Assembly (NCBI GenBank): GCA_003230635.1
Contig: QIFF01000312.1
Coordinates: 1-6,151 of the forward strand
Length of the DNA: 6,151 nt
Reading direction: 5' to 3'
DNA from: a bacterium
GTDB taxonomy: Bacteria > SZUA-182
Shown here: positions 1 to 5,424 of the stretch, piece after piece
How the letters are laid out: each line of letters opens with the position of its first letter
How positions within the stretch are numbered: the stretch's first letter is position 1
Notes under the pieces: model-generated
The model's database searches: none
What the model saw: only the letters and a program-made list of their open reading frames with translations
Told to the model about the DNA's origin: nothing
Translations under genes and position numbers: made by a program

Positions 1-234
1 CTGGATGCGGTTAGCGGCCAGAACTCCCTCCAGCAGGCGCACGCCTTCCACCAAGCCCTGGGAGTGAGCGGCTTGGTGTTAACCAAACTGGACAGCAGCG
101 CCAAGGGCGGAGCGATTGTGGGCATTGTGAATGAACTGAACATCCCGCTTAAATTGATCGGCTTCGGGGAGGGCCTGGAAGACCTGCGGGAGTTTGAACC
201 CCGCGAGTTTGTAAGCGCCCTGCTGGATGTGTGA
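1..234 (+). CDS. ftsY: Signal recognition particle receptor FtsY, C-terminal end (5' partial)
   Basis: FtsY is the SRP receptor GTPase that docks ribosome-nascent chain complexes carrying SRP at the membrane. Only the last 77 residues are present; the gene begins before base 1. Visible parts of the NG GTPase domain are LDAVSGQ (residues 1-7 of the fragment, DAVTGQ-like), the guanine-specificity motif TKLD (28-31) followed by SSAKGGA, and the closing loop GFGEGLEDLREFEP (54-67). Ffh shares these motifs, but the protein stops about 10 residues after the closing loop, as FtsY does, with no methionine-rich M domain, so FtsY is favoured. The usual TKLDGTAKGG reads TKLDSSAKGG here. The stop TGA lies at 232-234. 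The next gene's Shine-Dalgarno sequence overlaps this stop, so the genes abut. The stretch is GC-rich (60% in bases 61-120), unlike the following two genes. Confidence 0.95.
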   Translation: MDAVSGQNSLQQAHAFHQALGVSGLVLTKLDSSAKGGAIVGIVNELNIPLKLIGFGEGLEDLREFEPREFVSALLDV

Positions 235-242
235 GGGAAAAC

Positions 243-1199
243 ATGAAGACCCATTCTAAAATTGCCAGCCATTTTTCGCCAAAGGAAAGTGTAGTCCTCT
301 ACCCGGGAAGTTGTTTGGAACTGCTTGAGGAAATCCCCGACAGCACTATCCAGTTGGTAGTAACCTCGCCCCCCTACAACTTAGGCAAGGTTTATGAAAA
401 AAGGCTGCAACTCAATGCATACCTTGAACAGCAAACTTCGATTATTAGGGAGTGTTTTCGGGTTTTAACGGATACTGGCAGCATTTGCTGGCAAGTGGGG
501 AATTATGTTGACAACGGTGAAGTTGTACCTCTAGACATTCTACTCTATCCAATTTTTAAGCACCTGGGAATGACTTTAAGAAACCGCATTATCTGGCGTT
601 TTGAGCACGGGCTGCATTGCTCCCGCAGGCTTTCCGGCAGATATGAAACTATTCTCTGGTTTAGCAAATCAGATGCCTATACGTTCAATCTAGACCCGAT
701 TCGTATTCCACAAAAATATCCGGCCAAAAAGTATTTCAAGGGTCCCAAAGCAGGACAATATTCCTGTAACCCACTAGGTAAAAATCCAGGAGATGTCTGG
801 GATATTCCCAATGTCAAAAGTAATCATGTAGAAAAGACTACTCATCCCTGTCAATTCCCGGTGGAATTGGTAGAACGCCTTGTGCTTGCCTTTAGCAACG
901 AGGGTGACTGGGTTTTAGACCCCTTCCTGGGAGTGGCTACCTCTATTGTTGCCGCCCTTCGCCATAAGCGAAAGGGGGCTGGCGCTGAAATTTTAAACGA
1001 CTATGTTAAGATAGGGAAAAACAGGATTTTTCTGGCGCTGCAAGGCAAACTAAAAACTCGGCCTATGGCTCGGCCTATATATGACCCTTTTCTGCCCAAC
1101 GGCGGACAGAAAAAAGAAGTACCGTTTACGGGGAAGGTCTTACCACAATTACTCCTCTTTGATGAGAAAACAGCGTGTACCGAGAGGACTCTGGGATAA
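243..1199 (+). CDS. Type II DNA methyltransferase, beta class, probable cytosine-N4 (modification subunit)
   Basis: It transfers a methyl group from S-adenosylmethionine to DNA and would protect the sites cut by the endonuclease encoded next. From the ATG the protein has 318 residues. The catalytic motif IV, TSPPYNLGK, lies near the N terminus (about 41-49), and the SAM-binding motif I, DPFLGVATS (about 226-234), near the C terminus, preceded by THPCQFP. This IV-before-I order defines the beta class; S-P-P-Y, rather than D-P-P-Y, is typical of cytosine-N4 enzymes. GAEILNDYVKIGKNR (about 247-261) fits the family's motif following I. Motif I reads F-L-G-V-A where F-x-G-x-G is usual. I chose ATG 243 because GAGGGA (233-238) precedes it at good spacing. 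A GTG at 231, overlapping the ftsY stop, is in frame and would add four residues but has no ribosome binding site. The gene is AT-richer than ftsY and ribD. Class and role are firm; base specificity is inferred. Confidence 0.92.
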   Translation: MKTHSKIASHFSPKESVVLYPGSCLELLEEIPDSTIQLVVTSPPYNLGKVYEKRLQLNAYLEQQTSIIRECFRVLTDTGSICWQVGNYVDNGEVVPLDILLYPIFKHLGMTLRNRIIWRFEHGLHCSRRLSGRYETILWFSKSDAYTFNLDPIRIPQKYPAKKYFKGPKAGQYSCNPLGKNPGDVWDIPNVKSNHVEKTTHPCQFPVELVERLVLAFSNEGDWVLDPFLGVATSIVAALRHKRKGAGAEILNDYVKIGKNRIFLALQGKLKTRPMARPIYDPFLPNGGQKKEVPFTGKVLPQLLLFDEKTACTERTLG

Positions 1200-1202
1200 A
1201 AG

Positions 1203-1748
1203 ATGAAAAAAGTCTATGAATATTCTCACCTTGGGGGAAGCGAAATCCTCAAAGTTCACTACCCGGAAATTGAGCAAGAAATTGATGCAGTAATAAGTGG
1301 GATAAAAAGCATAGAGAAAACAAAGGTCAGCAAAGAAAAAACCATGTCGGGGCGACTTCTTTACTCCCCAAAGGAGTTGAATAAGCAATTTAAGCAGCGG
1401 TTTTTAACCCTCGGTTATACAGACCTCAGAGATACTTACACCATAAGCATTCCCCATTACCCAACAGAAATAAGAGGGGCGTTTAAACAGATTGACTTTG
1501 TCAAATCTCGCGTTCTAGTTGAAGTCCAGTTCGGGAAGTACGCTTTCATGTTTTATGATATGGCCAAGTTTCAATACTTTTTCAACGAAAACAAAGCGGA
1601 TGTGGGGGTGGAAATAGTTCCTTGTCACTCTATGCATAAACAAATGTCCACCGGTGTTTCTTATGGGGAACAACTAGTGTACGATATAGAAAGACTAAAG
1701 AGGCATTTTCCGGCTGTACCGGTAAAGGTGATTTTGATAGACGTTTAA
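1203..1748 (+). CDS. Type II restriction endonuclease, BstYI/BglII-like
   Basis: This is a predicted site-specific endonuclease of 181 residues, partner of the methyltransferase that ends three bases upstream. From recall of family sequences it resembles BstYI (recognises RGATCY) along most of its length: YSHLGGSEILKVHYPEIEQEI (5-27, in two pieces: YSHL and VHYPEI), SKEKT (43-47), LYSPKELN (53-60), DFVKSRVLVEVQFGKYAF (98-115), DVGVEIVP (133-140) and SYGEQLVYDI (153-162). The putative metal-binding and catalytic residues are D98, E107 and Q109, the same D-x8-E-x-Q spacing as D84/E93/Q95 of BglII and D119/E128/Q130 of BstYI. It is about 20 residues shorter than BstYI, mostly in the segment just before D98. 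The ATG at 1203 follows the methyltransferase stop by three bases with only a weak, distant Shine-Dalgarno candidate (AGAGGA, 1183-1188), so coupled translation is likely. Family assignment is strong; the recognition sequence is a guess (a GATC core, perhaps RGATCY). Confidence 0.88.
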   Translation: MKKVYEYSHLGGSEILKVHYPEIEQEIDAVISGIKSIEKTKVSKEKTMSGRLLYSPKELNKQFKQRFLTLGYTDLRDTYTISIPHYPTEIRGAFKQIDFVKSRVLVEVQFGKYAFMFYDMAKFQYFFNENKADVGVEIVPCHSMHKQMSTGVSYGEQLVYDIERLKRHFPAVPVKVILIDV

Positions 1749-1771
1749 GTTCGTTACATCTACCCCTCTCT

Positions 1772-1775
1772 GGAG
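1772..1775 (+). promoter_or_regulatory. Ribosome binding site fixing the GTG start of ribD
   Basis: GGAG sits six bases before the GTG at 1782, in the 33-base gap after the endonuclease gene. The first in-frame ATG is 13 codons further on (FMRRTL) and would cut into the start of the deaminase domain, so the GTG is preferred. Confidence 0.6.
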
Positions 1776-1781
1776 CAAAAA

Positions 1782-2837
1782 GTGACCGAACAACAGAAAA
1801 CGACATCTGACGAAAAATTTATGCGGCGCACCCTGATGCTGGCGACCAAGGGGCGGGGACGCACCAGCCCCAATCCGATGGTAGGGGCGGTGGTGGTCAA
1901 GAAGCGCAGGATTATTGGGCAGGGCTATCACAAAAGGGCGGGTGAGCCGCATGCGGAAATCATCGCCCTACAGGAGGCCGGCCGGGAAGCTACGGATGCC
2001 ACCCTCTATGTCAACCTGGAGCCATGCTGCCACCAAGGGCTGACCCCGCCCTGTCTGAAGGAGATTATCAAGGCCGGCCTGCGGCGGGTGGTAATCGCCA
2101 TGCCCGACCCCAATCCAAGGGTCAACGGGCGCAGCATAGCCGCCTTGCAAAAGGCCGGGATTACCACCGAGCTGGGGGTGCTGGAGGAAGAGGCGCAGCA
2201 ATTAAACGAGGTCTTTGTCAAGTACATCACTACCGCCCTGCCCTTTGTGGTTTTAAAACTCGCCCTCAGCATGGATGGCAAGATCGCCACTAAAACCGGG
2301 GATTCCAAGTGGATAACCAGCGAGCTTTCCCGCAATTACGTGCACAAGCTGCGCGACCAGGTGGATGCGGTTTGCGTGGGCATCGGCACCATCCTGCGCG
2401 ATAACTCCCGCTTGACCACCCGCCGCAAGGGGCGCAAGGGGCGGGACCCGGTGCGGGTGATTGTGGACAGCCTGCTCAAGGTCCCCCTGCGGGCCAACAT
2501 CTTCACCGAAAAGTCCAGCGCAAACAATATTATCGTCACCACCCCCAACGCCTTTTTCAAGCGCAAAAAGGAGATTGAGCGAACCGGCAGCGTAGTTCTG
2601 GAGGTGGGCACCTGCGGGCGGAATAAGGTGGACCTCTTTCAAATGGTGCAGGAGCTGGGCCAGCGGGGCATTACCTCGCTGATGATTGAGGGGGGGGCGG
2701 AAATCGCCGCTTCGGCCCTGCAAGAGGGAATTGTTGACAAGCTGCTCTTCTTTTCTCTCGCCCAAGATTGTAGGGGGGAAGAGCGCACCCGGCCCGGTGG
2801 GCGGGGACGGGATTGCCCATGTTGCCGACGCCATTAA
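1782..2837 (+). CDS. ribD: Bifunctional riboflavin biosynthesis protein RibD, reading frame broken near the 3' end
   Basis: RibD carries out two steps of riboflavin synthesis in the cytosol: deamination of the diaminopyrimidine made by GTP cyclohydrolase II, then NADPH-dependent reduction of the ribosyl side chain. The deaminase domain (about 10-150) has the zinc and proton-shuttle motif H57-A-E59 and PCCHQGLTPPC (81-91) with C82 and C91 as zinc ligands. The reductase domain (about 153 onward) has LKLALSMDGKIAT (158-170), SKWITS (175-180), DAVCVGIGTILRDN (195-208) and IEGGAE (302-307). The frame as read continues to a TAA at 2835-2837 and gives 351 residues, but from about residue 325 it no longer resembles RibD. 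Homology resumes in the +1 frame, so the last 27 residues are spurious. Removing one T from the run at 2751-2754 gives a 387-residue protein ending at 2946. Either a sequencing or assembly indel, or a real mutation that would damage the reductase. GC-rich, as ribE. Confidence 0.9.
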   Translation: MTEQQKTTSDEKFMRRTLMLATKGRGRTSPNPMVGAVVVKKRRIIGQGYHKRAGEPHAEIIALQEAGREATDATLYVNLEPCCHQGLTPPCLKEIIKAGLRRVVIAMPDPNPRVNGRSIAALQKAGITTELGVLEEEAQQLNEVFVKYITTALPFVVLKLALSMDGKIATKTGDSKWITSELSRNYVHKLRDQVDAVCVGIGTILRDNSRLTTRRKGRKGRDPVRVIVDSLLKVPLRANIFTEKSSANNIIVTTPNAFFKRKKEIERTGSVVLEVGTCGRNKVDLFQMVQELGQRGITSLMIEGGAEIAASALQEGIVDKLLFFSLAQDCRGEERTRPGGRGRDCPCCRRH

Positions 2838-2946
2838 GCTGCACCGCCTTAAGACCCAGCACTTTGGTGAAGATATCATGCTCGAAGCCTATATTAAAGA
2901 TACCCTGATCTGCGCCCGCGGCTTGCAAAGCCACAGGAGGAGCTAA
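2755..2946 (+). pseudogene. ribD: Displaced 3' end of ribD in the +1 frame
   Basis: This stretch, read from CTC at 2755, encodes 63 residues that complete RibD: LSPKIVGGKSAPGPVGGDGI at the start matches the conserved PKxxGGxxAPxxxGGxG segment of the reductase domain, and HRLKTQHFGEDIMLEAYIKD matches the usual C-terminal end. It has no start codon or ribosome binding site of its own at the join, so it is not a separate gene. The stop TAA (2944-2946) lies eight bases before ribE. Its codon use is intact and conserved in sense, which means the break is recent or technical. Confidence 0.85.
2935..2942 (+). promoter_or_regulatory. Ribosome binding site of ribE, inside the end of ribD
   Basis: AGGAGGAG is a near-perfect Shine-Dalgarno sequence located in the last codons of the displaced ribD frame. 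It lies 12 bases before the ribE ATG at 2955, a rather long spacing. Its position suggests ribD and ribE are co-transcribed. Confidence 0.6.
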
Positions 2947-2954
2947 CCCTTCCG

Positions 2955-3548
2955 ATGTTTACCGGGATCATTAAAGAAGTGGGGCAGGTCAAACAAATCG
3001 TGCGCCTCAGCAGCCACTCGGCCCGTTTGAACATTCAGGGCTCGCTGGCCGCCGGGCTTGCACCCGGCGCCAGTGTCAGTATCAACGGCGCCTGTCATAC
3101 CGTGCTGCGCAGCGAAAATAACCACTTCCTGGTGGAATCCTCCCCGGAAACCCTGACCAAGACCAATCTGGGAAGCCTGCGGGTGGGGGACAAGGTCAAC
3201 CTGGAGCCGGCCCTAACGCTGGGGCAGGGCTTGGACGGCCACCTGGTGCAGGGGCACGTGGATGGGACGGGAAGGATTAAAGAGCGCAGAGCGCTGGAGG
3301 CCGCCGCCCTGCTCACCATCAGCGCCCCTCGCGATATCCTCAGGCAGCTGGTGCCCAAGGGGTCGGTGGCGGTGGAGGGCGTCAGCCTGACGGTGGTGGG
3401 CTGCTATGCGGACAGCTTCACCACCTGCCTCATCCCCTACAGCGCCGAGCATACTACCCTGGGGAGCAAGCGAGTTGGCGCCCTGGTTAACCTGGAAGTC
3501 GATATTATCAGCAAATATGTAGCTAAGCTGCTTGACCCGCAGTTGTAG
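2955..3548 (+). CDS. ribE: Riboflavin synthase, alpha subunit
   Basis: This enzyme dismutates two molecules of 6,7-dimethyl-8-ribityllumazine into riboflavin and the pyrimidinedione that re-enters the pathway; it works as a homotrimer in the cytosol. The 197 residues form the usual two lumazine-binding barrels. The first (about 1-95) opens with the hallmark MFTGII and contains INGACHTV (43-50, usually NGVCLTV) and SSPETLTKTNLG (62-73). The second (about 96-190) has GHLVQGHVDGTG (95-106), KGSVAVEGVSLTV (135-147) and IPYSAEHTTLG (160-170, where IPHT is more common). Length is normal for the family. It follows ribD by eight bases, so the pair is an operon. The usual partners ribBA and ribH are not downstream here; the next gene is dnaA after 318 bases. 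Confidence 0.96.
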   Translation: MFTGIIKEVGQVKQIVRLSSHSARLNIQGSLAAGLAPGASVSINGACHTVLRSENNHFLVESSPETLTKTNLGSLRVGDKVNLEPALTLGQGLDGHLVQGHVDGTGRIKERRALEAAALLTISAPRDILRQLVPKGSVAVEGVSLTVVGCYADSFTTCLIPYSAEHTTLGSKRVGALVNLEVDIISKYVAKLLDPQL

Positions 3549-3570
3549 GCGCAGGCTGAAGCTTGTGGCT

Positions 3571-3600
3571 GCCTGGCAGAAATTTGTTGCCAAACCAGGC
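3571..3600. repeat. Imperfect inverted repeat after ribE
   Basis: GCCTGG (3571-3576) pairs with CCAGGC (3595-3600), and nested inside, TGGCA (3574-3578) pairs with TGCCA (3588-3592); the two pairings partly exclude each other. It could be a weak terminator for the rib genes, but no run of T follows. It overlaps the -35 element of the dnaA promoter candidate, so it may be an operator instead. Either role is uncertain. Confidence 0.3.
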
Positions 3601-3615
3601 CGGATTTGTTATAGT
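3587..3615 (+). promoter_or_regulatory. Sigma-70-type promoter candidate for dnaA
   Basis: TTGCCA (3587-3592) and TATAGT (3610-3615) are separated by exactly 17 bases. Each box differs from the consensus TTGACA and TATAAT at one or two positions. A transcript would start near 3622 and leave a leader of about 245 bases before dnaA, crossing the DnaA boxes. This is the best promoter-like sequence I see in the gap. Confidence 0.5.
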
Positions 3616-3689
3616 ATTCCCATTCAGTAACGAGGTGTGAAGTAGGGATTTTGTTGTTTTTTATGACAATTCCTGTTGCCTCATGAGGT

Positions 3690-3698
3690 TGTGGATAA
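3690..3698 (-). promoter_or_regulatory. DnaA box
   Basis: TGTGGATAA is the exact complement of the consensus TTATCCACA. It lies between the dnaA promoter candidate and the dnaA start. Confidence 0.75.
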
Positions 3699-3756
3699 CT
3701 ATGGGGCCGGGCACTGGGGTTTAGTTTTATCTTATTGTTTGCATAGGCTTTTTTCG

Positions 3757-3776
3757 CTATTCACAGATGTGAATAA
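3757..3776. promoter_or_regulatory. Inverted pair of DnaA boxes upstream of dnaA
   Basis: TATTCACA (3758-3765) and TGTGAATA (3768-3775) form an 8-base perfect inverted repeat with a 2-base centre. The right half extends to TGTGAATAA, an exact TTATNCACA box on the minus strand (3768-3776). The left half, CTATTCACA (3757-3765), has one mismatch. Two head-to-head boxes would place DnaA monomers on adjacent helical turns. Confidence 0.65.
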
Positions 3777-3851
3777 CTTTCCTAAGTTATTCTCTTGAAA
3801 GCCACTTCTTGACCGACCCTCCTTGACCATGATGGATTAACTACTTTTCCC

Positions 3852-3856
3852 GGGAG
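3852..3856 (+). promoter_or_regulatory. Ribosome binding site of dnaA
   Basis: GGGAG lies ten bases before the ATG at 3867. This supports the chosen start, which also gives the expected N terminus (short acidic lead, then VWQQAL). Confidence 0.55.
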
Positions 3857-3866
3857 TAATTACCTT

Positions 3867-5210
3867 ATGCCCGATGTCTGGCAACAGGCGCTTACCTTAA
3901 TAGCAGAAAGGATCAACCAAGAGAGTTTTGAGACTTGGTTTTCTCCTACCAGCTTGTTGCTGCATGACGAGCAACGGCTGGAGATCGCCGTGCCTAACCA
4001 GTTATTTTCCAACTGGTTAAAAGACCACTACGCTTCCTTGATTAAGGAAAGCTTGCACCAGTTGCTCCCCCGGGAAGAAGCGGAAGTGGAGTTTGTGGTA
4101 GTTCCCCAAAAGGAGAAGAAAGGCCCCTGGAGCACCAGTAGCAGGCGAGTCGGCAGGGTAAAACGCAGGGACGGTTACTCCTATGAACCCCCGCGGCTTA
4201 ACCCTCGTTATACCTTCAGCAACTTCGTAATCGGCGCCAGTAACCAGTTTGCCCATGCGGCCAGCTTGGCCGTGGCCAATCATCCCTCCCGCACCTATAA
4301 CCCCTTCTTCATTTATGGGGGGGTCGGCCTGGGCAAAACCCACCTCTTGCACGCCATCGGCCACCGCATTCTGGAGCATATCCCCACGGCCAAGCTGGTT
4401 TATGTCTGTGCTGAGGAGTTTATGAACGAGTTGGTTAATGCGATTCGTTTTAACCGCACCAGTAATTTTCGCGATAAGTACCGCTGCATGGACATCCTGC
4501 TCATTGACGATATTCAGTTTATCGCCGGCAAGGAGCGCACCCAGGAAGAGTTTTTTCACACCTTTAACGCCTTGCACGAGGCGCACAAACAGATTGTAAT
4601 CACCAGTGACCGCCAGCCCAGGGATATCCCCACTATTGAGGAGCGCTTGCGCTCACGCTTTGAGTGGGGATTAATCGCTGATATTCAGCCGCCGGACCTG
4701 GAGACCAAGATTGCTATTATCAAGAAAAAGGTGGAAAAAGAAGGGCTTGACCTGCCGGATGCGGTTTGCCTGCTAATTGCCAGCAGCACTATTTCGAATA
4801 TCAGGGAGCTGGAGGGTTCTTTGAACCGGATTGCCGCTTATTCCAGCATCCACGGGGAAGAAATCACCCTTTCTTTGACCCAGAAGGTGCTTAAGGATAT
4901 TTTACAGGAAAGGGAAAAATCCATCACTATTGAACATATTCAAGAAGTAGTGGCCAGCTATTTTGGGGTTAAGGTCAGCGATTTAAAATCCAGGTCCCGC
5001 ACCAGCTCCATTAGCCATCCCCGCCAGATTGCCATGTATCTGTGCCGTTCCATGACTAACCATTCATTTCCCAAGATTGGCCAGTCTTTCGGGGGGAAGG
5101 ATCACACTACTGTCTTGCACGCTTACAAAAAAATGACTAAAAAATTCGAAAGCGACAGCCGCCTTAAAAACCAGATCAAGTATTTAACAGATACCTTGAA
5201 TAGTGGATAG
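3867..5210 (+). CDS. dnaA: Chromosomal replication initiator protein DnaA
   Basis: DnaA binds DnaA boxes at oriC as an ATP-bound filament, opens the duplex and recruits the helicase. The 447 residues are a normal length. Domain I (about 1-78) begins MPDVWQQAL and holds the [10 protein letters not shown] segment. Domain II is a short basic linker (about 79-108). Domain III, the AAA+ core, starts near [13 protein letters not shown] (111-123). It has Walker [10 protein letters not shown] (151-159), Walker B LLIDDIQF (211-218), sensor I ITSDR (245-249), the arginine-finger region RLRSRFEWG (260-268) and sensor [13 protein letters not shown] (311-321). Domain IV (about 355-447) is the helix-turn-helix DNA-binding domain with the family signature [16 protein letters not shown] (408-423). 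The gene is less GC-rich than ribE. It is flanked on both sides by DnaA boxes. The next gene is gyrB, with no dnaN or recF between. Confidence 0.98.
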   Translation: MPDVWQQALTLIAERINQESFETWFSPTSLLLHDEQRLEIAVPNQLFSNWLKDHYASLIKESLHQLLPREEAEVEFVVVPQKEKKGPWSTSSRRVGRVKRRDGYSYEPPRLNPRYTFSNFVIGASNQFAHAASLAVANHPSRTYNPFFIYGGVGLGKTHLLHAIGHRILEHIPTAKLVYVCAEEFMNELVNAIRFNRTSNFRDKYRCMDILLIDDIQFIAGKERTQEEFFHTFNALHEAHKQIVITSDRQPRDIPTIEERLRSRFEWGLIADIQPPDLETKIAIIKKKVEKEGLDLPDAVCLLIASSTISNIRELEGSLNRIAAYSSIHGEEITLSLTQKVLKDILQEREKSITIEHIQEVVASYFGVKVSDLKSRSRTSSISHPRQIAMYLCRSMTNHSFPKIGQSFGGKDHTTVLHAYKKMTKKFESDSRLKNQIKYLTDTLNSG

Positions 5211-5244
5211 GCTGGGGATAAACCTGGGGATAACCTGTGGATAA
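5202..5244 (-). promoter_or_regulatory. Tandem array of DnaA boxes
   Basis: Four boxes on the minus strand start at 5202, 5213, 5225 and 5236, steps of 11, 12 and 11 bases. They read AGTGGATAG (two mismatches, overlapping the dnaA stop codon), TGGGGATAA (one mismatch), TGGGGATAA (one mismatch) and TGTGGATAA (exact complement of TTATCCACA). Near-helical spacing puts all sites on about the same face of the DNA, as expected for cooperative DnaA loading. Confidence 0.75.
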
Positions 5245-5261
5245 AAACTATCACTCTTGCC

Positions 5262-5270
5262 TGTGGATAT
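5262..5270 (-). promoter_or_regulatory. DnaA box, one mismatch
   Basis: TGTGGATAT differs from the exact box complement TGTGGATAA only at the last base. It forms the left arm of an 11-base inverted repeat with the box at 5292-5300. Confidence 0.6.
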
Positions 5271-5291
5271 CTTTGGTGTATTTTTCCTTTT

Positions 5292-5300
5292 TTATCCACA
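5292..5300 (+). promoter_or_regulatory. DnaA box, perfect, plus orientation
   Basis: TTATCCACA is an exact consensus match and the only box in this intergenic region pointing toward gyrB and the AT-rich tract. It is the last strong box before the CTA run, which starts 60 bases further on. Confidence 0.75.
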
Positions 5301-5359
5301 GGCTTTCAGTTAAATTTTGCAGTCGGTTAGGTCTGTTTTTAACAAATTTACAGTCCTTT

Positions 5360-5411
5360 CTACTACTACTAGTTTAAAAGAATAAGTAAATAAGATAGTT
5401 TAACATAATTA
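5360..5411 (+). other. DnaA-trio-like CTA repeat and AT-rich unwinding element
   Basis: Four consecutive CTA units (5360-5371) read TAG repeated on the other strand, the form of the DnaA-trio motif described for B. subtilis and many other bacteria, where DnaA grips single-stranded DNA. Bases 5373-5411 then contain only five G or C among 39, and an 8-base direct repeat TAGTTTAA occurs at 5370-5377 and 5396-5403. The trio run followed by an AT-rich tract is the expected order for origin melting. Confidence 0.65.
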
Positions 5412-5415
5412 GGAG
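5411..5415 (+). promoter_or_regulatory. Ribosome binding site of gyrB
   Basis: AGGAG lies nine bases before the ATG at 5425 and fixes the gyrB start. No convincing promoter could be picked out in the AT-rich sequence before it. Confidence 0.65.
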
Positions 5416-5424
5416 CTGTGAAAA

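Larger units (their letters stand above)
3549..3866 (+). promoter_or_regulatory. Intergenic control region upstream of dnaA
   Basis: No gene is visible in these 318 bases. They hold imperfect hairpins just after ribE, one good promoter candidate (3587-3615), and two perfect TTATNCACA-type DnaA boxes plus one near match (3690-3776). The DnaA boxes lie between the promoter and the dnaA start, which would fit repression of dnaA by its own product, as known in several bacteria. No rpmH or rnpA, the common upstream neighbours of dnaA, is present on the opposite strand. Confidence 0.7.
5234..5303. repeat. Nested inverted repeats built from DnaA boxes
   Basis: CCTGTGGATAAAAA (5234-5247) is the perfect 14-base complement of 5289-5302, with a 41-base loop. 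GCCTGTGGATA (5259-5269) is the perfect 11-base complement of 5293-5303, with a 23-base loop. Both use the same right arm and so are mutually exclusive. As RNA either could end the dnaA transcript, though only TTT follows directly. As DNA they reflect boxes in opposite orientation. Confidence 0.7.
5211..5424. other. Probable chromosomal replication origin (oriC)
   Basis: This 214-base non-coding stretch between dnaA and gyrB has the parts of a bacterial origin in the usual order. There is a cluster of DnaA boxes (5202-5300), a spacer, a CTA trinucleotide run matching DnaA-trio elements (5360-5371), and a 39-base tract at about 87% A+T by hand count (5373-5411). The parts and their + strand orientation resemble the B. 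subtilis unwinding region downstream of dnaA. A clear box directly next to the trio run is missing. Function is inferred from sequence and location only. Confidence 0.8.

Noticed and set aside
231..242. GTG at 231 as the methyltransferase start, overlapping the ftsY stop
   Set aside because: It has no ribosome binding site, while ATG 243 has GAGGGA at good spacing. The overlap remains a possible coupled start, so it is not excluded.
1149..1388. Small minus-strand frame overlapping the methyltransferase-endonuclease junction, considered as a controller protein
   Set aside because: The product has no helix-turn-helix pattern of restriction-modification controller proteins and overlaps conserved endonuclease sequence.
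1749..1781. FMN riboswitch upstream of ribD
   Set aside because: The gap is only 33 bases, too short for the aptamer, and I saw no conserved riboswitch segments in the upstream genes.
2745..2765. Programmed ribosomal frameshift in ribD
   Set aside because: A needed +1 shift has no supporting rare codon or stop at the slip site, and no known RibD uses recoding. An indel is simpler.
2253..2879. Open frame of 208 codons on the minus strand inside ribD
   Set aside because: It mirrors the GC-rich third-position bias of ribD and has a low-complexity composition.
3549..3866. Small gene between ribE and dnaA
   Set aside because: The ATG at 3663 gives only seven codons before a stop. No longer frame with a ribosome binding site was seen, and the region is better explained as control sequence.
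4017..4586. Open frame of 189 codons on the minus strand inside dnaA
   Set aside because: It is fully antisense to the conserved AAA+ core of dnaA, and I see no family resemblance.
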